From positions 1-64,000 of the forward strand of contig NZ_JAMXMX010000002.1 of assembly GCF_024055725.1 (NCBI RefSeq): DNA of 64,000 nucleotides, read 5' to 3'. The notes beneath the pieces are model-generated. The model was not told the DNA's origin. It worked only from the letters and a program-made list of their open reading frames with translations, and searched no databases. Source of the stretch: Actinoallomurus spadix (GTDB lineage: Bacteria; Actinomycetota; Actinomycetes; Streptosporangiales; Streptosporangiaceae). The position numbers and the translations under genes are program-made. This document shows, one piece after another, positions 44,619 through 51,880 of this stretch (its first letter is position 1; each line of letters starts with the position of its first letter).

Positions 44619-44833
44619 ACCACGACGTGGCCCGCCGCGCGCACGGTATGAAGTGCTTTCACCACCCGGTGGTCGATCGACCTGATGCTGACCTACGAGG
44701 TCCTCGCGGCCACCGACGACCCCGACCAGCTCCTGGGCGTCTACAGCGCCGAGCCGGGCACCCCTTCGGCGGCGGCCTTCCGCCTTCTGTCCGCCTGGAC
44801 CGCCGACGCCCGGGATGTGAACGTCAGGGGCTG
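44619..44833 (+). pseudogene. Duplicate fragment of the XRE regulator C-terminus
   Basis: Similarity to 47297-47500 starts at CACGACGTGGCCCGCCGC and covers LTYEVLAATDDPDQLLGVYS and AFRLLSAWTADARD, with frame damage near its beginning. It is joined directly to the SDR fragment. About 1.6 kb present in the intact copy (most of the SDR gene and the N-terminal two thirds of the regulator) is missing. Confidence 0.8.
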
Positions 44834-44905
44834 AACGGGATGCCCCGCCGCGGCAAGGGGCGTGACGCATGACCCCCGTTCGGAGGACAAGTAGTGCCCG
44901 AGAGA

Positions 44906-45194
44906 GGGCCTTCTTTCGCCGGGTGGCGGCGCGTCGACCACGCCCCGGCACCGCTCGTCCCCGCCCGCCGACACGCCGGCGGCAGGCTGATTACCGATTT
45001 GGCGGAATAGGCAACGTTGCCGATATGTCGACGGCCTGCGGTGACGGTAGCGTCCCTGACAGGCTGATCCACTACGAGTTGAGGTGGTCGAGTGTTCTCC
45101 GTCAGTCGAAAGTCGATCAAACGTTTCGGCATCACCGCCGGAGCAGCCGCACTGTTCCTGTCCCTCATCCCAGGACAAGCTTTCGCGATCAACC
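44906..45194 (+). repeat. Toxin leader cassette, copy E
   Basis: A 289-bp direct repeat, 98% identical to copy D. GGCAACGTTGCC is at 45010-45021, 70 nt before the GTG at 45092. No similarity to copy D continues to the left of position 44906. Confidence 0.9.
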
Positions 45195-45454
45195 GGGTAA
45201 CATGCGACTCTTCTGAGTTTGTCCACGTCTGGTGGCACGCCAGTTCGGGACCAGGCGAGTCGTGCTTCGCGAATGCGGGAATGATGGACCTAGCCCCCGG
45301 CGGCGGCGCCGTCTGGGTCGACACGGTGTCCACCGGCAATAACAACGTGCGGTTTCGCGACGAGAACGGAGAAACGATCTCCATCTCGAAATACACCATC
45401 ATGAACTACCCCAACCGCCCATTCCACTCACGAATCATAGAGATTCTCTATTAG
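45092..45454 (+). CDS. Secreted killer-toxin-like beta/gamma-crystallin protein, copy E
   Basis: A 120-residue secreted protein (GTG start) with the shared signal peptide. The mature domain reads INRVTCDSSEFVHVWWHA, GESCFANAG, AVWVDTVSTGNNNVRFRDEN and MNYPNRPFHSRI. Two cysteines are conserved. It ends cleanly at ILY, with no extension. Downstream DNA (from about 45459, gtgtgagcatggcagg) is again shared with copy D, so both sides of this gene belong to a duplicated segment, while the mature coding region is the divergent part. Confidence 0.78.
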   Translation: MFSVSRKSIKRFGITAGAAALFLSLIPGQAFAINRVTCDSSEFVHVWWHASSGPGESCFANAGMMDLAPGGGAVWVDTVSTGNNNVRFRDENGETISISKYTIMNYPNRPFHSRIIEILY

Positions 45455-45496
45455 TGAAGTGTGTGAGCATGGCAGGAGCGCGGACGCCGGGACCGG

Positions 45497-46449
45497 TCAG
45501 GAGCGCCGCTCGGCGGCGGTGCTCAGGTCGAGCGAGAGCCGCCACAACCGGGCGGCCTTGGACGAATCCAGTGCGTGGTCCGCGACGCCCCGCCGTACGC
45601 CCGGCCGGTGGGGCCCGGCCTCCTGACAGTCCTCGAAGTACCTCCCGGTGACGCCCTCCACCAGGGGCGAGGCGGCGAGCAGCACAGAGGTCGCGGCACC
45701 CTGTGCGATGTTCTTCACCGACACTCCGCTGCTCCGCCCGGGTTCGAACGAGGCCGGGGCGTTCGCCGGCTCCCCGATGTGCCGGGCGAGGTTCGTGGCG
45801 GCGATGCGCCCGGGGTTGAGGGCGTTCACGGCGATGCCGTCCGCGGCCCACCGGCGGGCGGCCTCGACGGCGAACAGGACGTTCGCCGTCTTCGACTGGC
45901 TGTAGGCGGCCCACGGGTCGTACGGGTGGTGCTCGAAGTTGACGTCGTCGAACAGCACCTCACCGTTGACGTGCCCGACCGAGCTGACGACGACGACCCG
46001 GGTGCCACCCGCCTTCGCGAGCGCGCCGTGCAGGCCGGTGGTGAGCGCGAAGTGACCGAGGTGGTTCACTGCGAACTGCGACTCCCACCCCTCCGCCGTC
46101 CGCCTCTCCGGCGCGGCCATCACCCCCGCGTTGTTCACGAGGATGTGCAGCGGCCCGTCCCACGTGGCGACGAACGCCGCGACCGACGCCCGATCGGCCA
46201 GGTCGAGCCGCGCCACCCGTACGCCGCCCGCGCGGCCGTGATGCCGGCGGCGACCCGTTCTCCCGCCGCGACGTCCCGTACGGCGAGGGTGACCTCGGCA
46301 CCGGCACCGGCGAGCACCCGCGCGGTCTCCGCCCCGATGCCCGACGAGGCCCCGGTGACGATCGCCCGCCGCCCGGTGAGATCGACGCCCGCGACGACCT
46401 CCGCCGCCGTGGTCCGCGCGCCGAACGGAGTGGTGATCCGTGCCGCCAT
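45497..46449 (-). pseudogene. Short-chain dehydrogenase/reductase with a frameshift
   Basis: The start ATG at 46449 has GGAGG upstream. The first frame gives [20 protein letters not shown] (glycine-rich NAD(P) site) and breaks near 46225. The second frame continues with [39 protein letters not shown], the catalytic Tyr and Lys in [13 protein letters not shown], and a natural end at 45497. A single indel in a GC-rich run separates the halves. It may be a real mutation or a sequencing error; otherwise the protein is a complete classical-type SDR of about 317 residues. Divergent from the XRE regulator, a common actinobacterial pairing. Confidence 0.75.
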
Positions 46450-46632
46450 GAGAATGCCCTCCTGTCGCCGCCGCCCGGCGGCGGTCGCGCGCCGGGCGGT
46501 GAGTGCCGTCCTCTCCAGCGAAGCAGCCGGACCGAGGCCGCCGGGCGTCACGACGGGCCCCGCTCCACCGGGGGCCCGGCAGTACCCCTCTGACGCCGGA
46601 TCCACCACCGCCGCGCACGTACGGTGGACGGC

Positions 46633-47537
46633 ATGGACGTGCGCGCTTCCGCACGACGCGACCGCTCCGAGCTGGGAGAGTTCCTGCGTACGCGCCGCGG
46701 GCGGGTGACGCCGGAGGACGCCGGCCTGACCCCCGTGCCCACGGTCCGGCGCGTGCCCGGGTTGCGCCGCGAGGAGGTCGCGCAGCTCGCCGGCGTGAGC
46801 GCCGACTACTACATCCGCCTTGAACGCGGCCGCGACGTCAACGTCTCCGAGGCCGTCCTGGACGCCATCGCCCGCGCCCTGCACCTCACCGACGACGAGC
46901 GCTCCCACCTGCACGCCCTCGCCCGCCCCATACGAGGCCGGCCCCGGCCGCAGCCGCCGCAGCGGGTACGGCCCAGCGTCCACCGGATCCTGGAGACGAT
47001 GGGCGACACCCCGGCGCTCGTGGTCGGCCACCGCACCGACGTCCTGGCCGCCAACCACATGGCCCGGGCACTCCGACCGACTTCGACGCCCTGCCGTACC
47101 GCGACCGCAACATGGCCCGCTTCATCTTCCTCGACGAGGCCGCCCGCAGCCTGTACGCCGACTGGGAGACCGTCGCCCGCAGCAGCGTCGCCGCCTTGCA
47201 CCTGTACGCCGGACGGCACCCGCACGACCCGCGGCTCGCCGAACTCGTCGGCGAACTGTCCGTCCGCGACCAGGACTTCCGCCGCTGGTGGGCCGGCCAC
47301 GACGTGGCCCGCCGCACGCACGGTACGAAGCGCTTCCACCACCCGGTGGTCGGCGACCTGACCCTGACCTACGACGTCCTCGCGGCCACCGACGACCCCG
47401 ACCAGCTCCTGGGCGTCTACACCGCCGAGCCGGGCACCGCGTCAGCGGAGGCCCTCCGCCTCCTGTCCGCCTGGACCGCCGACGCCCGGGACAATAAGGA
47501 CACGGCCATTCCGTCCGCCCGCCGAGGTTTCGCGTAG
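46633..47537 (+). pseudogene. XRE-family regulator with MmyB-like domain, frameshifted
   Basis: The N-terminal frame carries [40 protein letters not shown] and [20 protein letters not shown], an XRE helix-turn-helix of the MmyB-like group. It runs to VLAANHMARAL near 47072. The next part is in another frame: DFDALPYRDRNMARFIFLDE, VGELSVRDQDFRRWWAGHDV and LTYDVLAATDDPDQLLGVYT. One indel near 47075 separates them. Together they would form a regulator of about 300 residues that normally controls the divergent SDR. The start may be leaderless. Confidence 0.75.
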
Positions 47538-47730
47538 TGCGGGTGGTCCGGGAGTCGGACCGGGGCATTCTGGGCCGGTGGGTTCACTTCTGAACCAGGT
47601 CACCAGGTGGCTGACGGCTGACCGGAAGCGGTCAGCAATCGCCGCTGCACGCCTGACCTCGCGCGATTACGGTCACATCTCGTAACCCTTGGTGAAGCGA
47701 GCTTGAGACCGACGGGGCAGGAAGGGTCAC

Positions 47731-49356
47731 ATGGCGAAGCGGCGGGGAGTATGGGCGGATCTGCAGCGGGAGCGGGCCCGTAGGCAGCGCTTGGAGCAGC
47801 AGGCGTACCGTGCCGCAGCGCAAGCGGCCAAGAAGGCCGAGCGGGAGCGCGAGCAGGCTCGGCGGGCCGCAGCACGGCAGGCCGCGCAGGATGAGCGGGA
47901 ACGGAAGCGGCTCTACATAGAAGAGCGCAAGGCAGAGGCCGCCGACATGGCCGCGGATCTTCGAGACAGAGTCGAGGAACTGGACTCGGTGCTCGTCACC
48001 GGCGTCTGGCGACGCCCGGACACCTCCTTCGCGTCGTTGAAACACACGTTCCAGCCTCCGCCGTTCGACCCAGGAGGGCTCGACCGGCCGATACCTGCAC
48101 CGCAGTGGGTCCCGCCCCGGCCTCCAGGCGCAATGGGGAACCTGTTCGGAGGCCGCGCCCGGTACGAGCGTGAGGAGGCCACAGCCCGCCAGGCGTACGA
48201 GCGTGAGCGTGCCCAGCATGCCGCCGCCGAGGCCGATCGCCTCCGGCTCCTCGAGGAACGCCGCGGAGCCTATGACCAGTGGCTGGCCACAGAGTCCGAA
48301 GCCGTCCGCCGTCACAACGCCGAGATCGACGACTTCGAGCGGCAGGTGCGCGCCGGTGACTCCGATGCCGTCGCGCGATTCTTCACCCTGGTCCTCGACA
48401 GTTCGCCTTATCCGGAGGGTTTCCCTCACCGCACCCGTGCCATCTACCGGCCCGAGCCCCGGGAACTGGTCGTGGAGTACGAGCTACCGCCGCAGTCGGT
48501 CATCCCCGCCGAACGTGACTACAAGTACGTACAGACCCGCGACGAGATCGACAAGATCGCGCGATCGGTTAAGGAGATCAAGGACCGGTACGCCCGTCTC
48601 ATCGCTCAGGTCGCGCTGCGCACGCTGCATGAGGTCTTTGCCGGCGACCCGGTCGGCATCATCGAGGTCGCGTCGTTCAACGGGCACGTGTCCACCACCG
48701 ACCCCGCGACCGGTCAACCCGTCAGGCCATGTCTGCTCAGTGTCAGTGCGGAAAAGGGCCTGTTCTCCACCTTCGTGCTCGCCGACGTGGACCCGGTCGC
48801 CTGCCTCAAGAAGCTCAACGCGCTGATCTCCCAGCACCCGTACGATCTGGAGGCCGTGCGACCGGTCGTCGACTTTGAGGCGCTGCTGTCGCAGTACAAG
48901 TTCGTCGAGGGCATGGACGCCGTCGCCGGCCTCGACTCCCGCCCCGACCTGCTCGACATGAAGCCGAACGAGTTCGAGCACTTCACCCGTCAGCTGTTCG
49001 AGACGATGGGCATGAAGTCGTGGGTGACCCAGGCGTCCAAGGACGACGGCGTCGACGCCGTCGCCGTCAATGAGGACCCGGTCTTCGGCGGACTGTGCGT
49101 CATCCAGGCCAAGCGTTACAGCGGCCCCGTCAATGTCGAGGCCGTACGAGCGCTGGCCGGCGTCATGGAGGACAAACACGCCACCAAGGGCATCATGATC
49201 ACTACCTCGTGGGTCACCAAGGACGGCCACGCGTTCGCCACCCGCCACGGTCGCATTCAGATCATGGAGTGCGAAGAGATCAAGTACCTCTGCAAGGAAC
49301 ACCTTGGCCTCGACGTGCTGATCAGCCTCCCTAAGCCCCCACCCAAGCGACGCTGA
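47731..49356 (+). CDS. Mrr-type restriction endonuclease with coiled-coil N-terminus
   Basis: A 541-residue protein preceded by GGAAGG. Residues 5-75 and 160-215 are highly charged helices that should form coiled coils. A middle domain (about 220-400) is unassigned. Residues 409-530 are an Mrr-cat type PD-(D/E)xK nuclease: EFEHFTRQLFETMGMKSWVT, then DDGVDAVAV with Asp442 and VIQAKRYSG with Gln459 and Lys461. Such stand-alone Mrr-like proteins cut modified or foreign DNA. It is the first gene of the defence island. A hairpin GCTGACCG-GAAG-CGGTCAGC (47617-47636) lies before it. Confidence 0.87.
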   Translation: MAKRRGVWADLQRERARRQRLEQQAYRAAAQAAKKAEREREQARRAAARQAAQDERERKRLYIEERKAEAADMAADLRDRVEELDSVLVTGVWRRPDTSFASLKHTFQPPPFDPGGLDRPIPAPQWVPPRPPGAMGNLFGGRARYEREEATARQAYERERAQHAAAEADRLRLLEERRGAYDQWLATESEAVRRHNAEIDDFERQVRAGDSDAVARFFTLVLDSSPYPEGFPHRTRAIYRPEPRELVVEYELPPQSVIPAERDYKYVQTRDEIDKIARSVKEIKDRYARLIAQVALRTLHEVFAGDPVGIIEVASFNGHVSTTDPATGQPVRPCLLSVSAEKGLFSTFVLADVDPVACLKKLNALISQHPYDLEAVRPVVDFEALLSQYKFVEGMDAVAGLDSRPDLLDMKPNEFEHFTRQLFETMGMKSWVTQASKDDGVDAVAVNEDPVFGGLCVIQAKRYSGPVNVEAVRALAGVMEDKHATKGIMITTSWVTKDGHAFATRHGRIQIMECEEIKYLCKEHLGLDVLISLPKPPPKRR

Positions 49357-49531
49357 CACCTCCCGTCCGGGAGATCGCTGGGCAGCGCCCGCTCGCTCAT
49401 TCTCACCGCCGCCCAGCGCGCAGCCGCCGGACCGATCCGCCCTTCGGATGCGGACTCAAGCCGGCCAACGTGTCCCTCGCTGACGAGCGTCAAGGCGTGT
49501 AGGCGGACATTTGGAGTCGGTCACAGGCGTT

Positions 49532-49554
49532 TTCATGCGTGATTCGTGCATGAA
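49532..49554. promoter_or_regulatory. Inverted repeat before the AbiL-like operon
   Basis: TTCATGC and GCATGAA are separated by 9 nt, 50 bp upstream of the ATG at 49604. Position and symmetry fit an operator for the two-gene ATPase/RloB operon; no regulator gene is adjacent. Confidence 0.4.
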
Positions 49555-49603
49555 CCCGCGACTAACATGCCAAGAGGAGTAGCCTACGGTCGGGAGGTCG
49601 GCG

Positions 49604-50875
49604 ATGTTGCTCCGTTTCCGCGTGGCCAACCATCGATCGATCCGTGGTGAGCATGAGCTGGCATTGATCGCTACCGAGTTCAACGAGGGCACCGCCCGAG
49701 ACACCGGGCTGCACTACAAGGGCAGGGACGTGTCGGCGCTTCCCGCGCTCGCCCTGTACGGGGCCAACGCCTCCGGCAAATCGAATCTGATGAAGAGCCT
49801 GTGGTTCATGCGGCGAGCGGTGCTGGACTCGTTCGCGGATTGGGCGAAGGTGCCCGACGTGGTGCCGCGTGCGCCCTTCAAGCTCGACCCCGCGTCTCGT
49901 GAGGAGACGAGTCTGTTCGAAGTCGATCTCGTCTTGGGGCCTGAGCCGGTGCGTTATACCTACGGCTTCGAGCTGTCGGACGAGCGAGTGGAGGCCGAGT
50001 GGCTCCACGCGTACCCACACGGCCGTCGCAACGTGTGGTTCGACCGTGAGGCGGACCGGCCGGAATCCGAGGGTGGGGAGTTCATCTTCCGCGGCACGGG
50101 CTTCAAAGGGCGCCGTGACGACCTTGTCTCGCTCACGCGGCCGAACGCCCTGTTCCTGTCCACGGGCGCCGCACTCAACGATCCGCAGCTGTCGACGCTG
50201 TACCGCTGGTTCGTGAACAACCTACTGTTCATCGCACCTGACGCGGACGTCAGCGTGCGGACGAACTTCACCATGCGGTTGATGACCGATTCCGACCAGC
50301 GGGCCGACTACGCGCGGCGCATTGTGCGAATGCTGCAGGTGGCCGACCTGGGGCTGACCGGCTTTCAGGTTGTGCGCGAGACCGGGAAGATCGAGTTGCG
50401 CCACCGTACCCCTGACGGCGGCGATGTTCCGATGGACTTCATGGAGGAGTCCCTCGGAACCCACGCCTGGTTCGGGTTCCTGGGCCCGATGCTCATCGCG
50501 CTCGACGAAGGGTCGGTCCTCGTCGTGGACGAACTTGATTCAAGCCTGCACCCGATGCTGGCGGCCGAGGTGGTACGCATCTTCCAGGACCCGGACGCGA
50601 ACCCGCACGGAGCACAGCTGATCTTCACGACACACGACGCGACGTTGCTGGGGAACGCGGTCCTCGACCGCCCGATCGGACGAGATCAGGTCTGGCTCAT
50701 CGTGAAGAACCGATCCGGCGAAACGGAGCTGTACCCGCTGACCGCTGCGAAACCGCGCAAGGAGGAGAACATCGAGCGGGGCTACCTGCGGGGCCGGTAC
50801 GGCGGAGTGCCGCGGGTCACCGCCGGAGAGATCGTTCGGGAACTGTCTCGGCGTGGAGACGAGGTGACGGCGTGA
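49604..50875 (+). CDS. AAA ATPase of an AbiL-like (RloA/RloB) defence pair
   Basis: A 423-residue ATPase of the AAA_15/21, OLD-like, group. Walker A is GANASGKS at residues 53-60, the signature-like segment FMEESLGTHAWFGFLGPML lies near 285-305, and Walker B VLVVDELDSSLHP carries the catalytic Glu, followed by QLIFTTHDATLLGN. GGGAGG precedes the ATG. It overlaps the RloB gene by 4 nt. The pair corresponds to AbiLi/AbiLii of lactococcal abortive infection and resembles the ATPase/Toprim logic of PARIS. It presumably senses phage and activates the partner; that is family inference. Confidence 0.87.
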   Translation: MLLRFRVANHRSIRGEHELALIATEFNEGTARDTGLHYKGRDVSALPALALYGANASGKSNLMKSLWFMRRAVLDSFADWAKVPDVVPRAPFKLDPASREETSLFEVDLVLGPEPVRYTYGFELSDERVEAEWLHAYPHGRRNVWFDREADRPESEGGEFIFRGTGFKGRRDDLVSLTRPNALFLSTGAALNDPQLSTLYRWFVNNLLFIAPDADVSVRTNFTMRLMTDSDQRADYARRIVRMLQVADLGLTGFQVVRETGKIELRHRTPDGGDVPMDFMEESLGTHAWFGFLGPMLIALDEGSVLVVDELDSSLHPMLAAEVVRIFQDPDANPHGAQLIFTTHDATLLGNAVLDRPIGRDQVWLIVKNRSGETELYPLTAAKPRKEENIERGYLRGRYGGVPRVTAGEIVRELSRRGDEVTA

Positions 50876-51663
50876 CCCGGCGGAGCGAGCAGCGCGACGG
50901 GCGAGGCAAGCGCAGAAGACGCGGTCACCTGGAGGACGAACGCCCGCTGGTGCGTCGAGTCGGCGGGCGGTCCCGCCGCGTACGCGTTGTGTACGTGGCC
51001 TGCGAGGGTGAGTCGACCGAGCCCGACTACCTGGAGTACCTGAACGAGCGATACGGCGATACCGGCAGCACGCCTTTTCGTATTCAACCGATCTACCGCA
51101 AGAACGGAATGCTGCCCTCCGAGACCGTCGAAGCGGTAAGCGAGATCGCTGCGGAGGATGAAGCCTGGGCGCTGTTCGACCGCGACGAACATCACGACAT
51201 CCTCAAGGCCGTCAAGGGCGCTGCCGCCGGCAACGTCGACCTCGCTTTCTCGCATCCGTCCTTCGACCTGTGGTTACTCCTGCACTTCCAGGCTTTCGGC
51301 GGGACGCAGAGCGGGAGCAGCAAGCTCGTCATCGAAAAACTGCGGCAGACCGATGCCGCGTTCAAGGACTACGGCAAGAGAGGCGACAAGAGCATCGAGG
51401 CGGCTCGCCGTGACGCCCTGGAAAGGAACCAGGACAACGCCGTCGCGCGGGCCCGCGGCCTGGTGAAGTCCTGCCCTCACGGTTCCTGTGCTCCAGGTAG
51501 GGCGGTCACCGATCCGGTCGACCGAGATGCCGGGACTCGATCTCCGCAGCAGTGGGCGGCCCGCTCCGGGCACGCCCCCGACTGCCCCCTCCTCGTTCGT
51601 GATCCGTCCACGGACGTATGGCGACTCCTCGTCTCACTTGGCATTCATCCCACAACACGTTGA
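50872..51663 (+). CDS. RloB-family Toprim-like effector of the AbiL-like pair
   Basis: A 263-residue RloB-like protein. A strongly basic N-terminus (about 40 residues) precedes the Toprim-like core: VVYVACEGESTEPDYLEYL with Glu45/47, and WALFDRDEHHDI with Asp103 and Asp105, then the conserved AFSHPSFDLWLLLHFQAF. The C-terminus ends RDPSTDVWRLLVSLGI, as in other family members, so the gene appears complete. Its start overlaps the ATPase stop (GTGA-type), securing co-translation. It is probably a nuclease released or activated by the ATPase. Confidence 0.87.
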   Translation: MTRRSEQRDGRGKRRRRGHLEDERPLVRRVGGRSRRVRVVYVACEGESTEPDYLEYLNERYGDTGSTPFRIQPIYRKNGMLPSETVEAVSEIAAEDEAWALFDRDEHHDILKAVKGAAAGNVDLAFSHPSFDLWLLLHFQAFGGTQSGSSKLVIEKLRQTDAAFKDYGKRGDKSIEAARRDALERNQDNAVARARGLVKSCPHGSCAPGRAVTDPVDRDAGTRSPQQWAARSGHAPDCPLLVRDPSTDVWRLLVSLGIHPTTR

Positions 51664-51880
51664 GCAGAGTCGACGCGGTTCCGGCATGGTCTACGCGACA
51701 CGAGACCCCGACACGGCGGACGTCCCATCGCCTTCCTGTAGTCAGGTCAGCTGCTTGAGGAGACCGACGCGTCCGTCGTGGCCGCCCTGCCATGGGTTCT
51801 TCACCCCGCTTCCCCTTGAGCGTGAGACCGGCAGGTCGTGGCCGTCCCGAACATCTCGCCGCTCCGAGAGGGCGTGCGGT

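Noticed and set aside
44423-44872. Possible small fusion gene made from the SDR and regulator fragments
   Set aside because: The two fragments are on opposite coding strands and each lacks its N-terminal functional region; they are deletion remnants.
37356-45194. CRISPR-like direct repeats
   Set aside because: The repeats are about 280 bp long, few, and contain promoter plus signal-peptide codons; there are no short regular spacers or cas genes.
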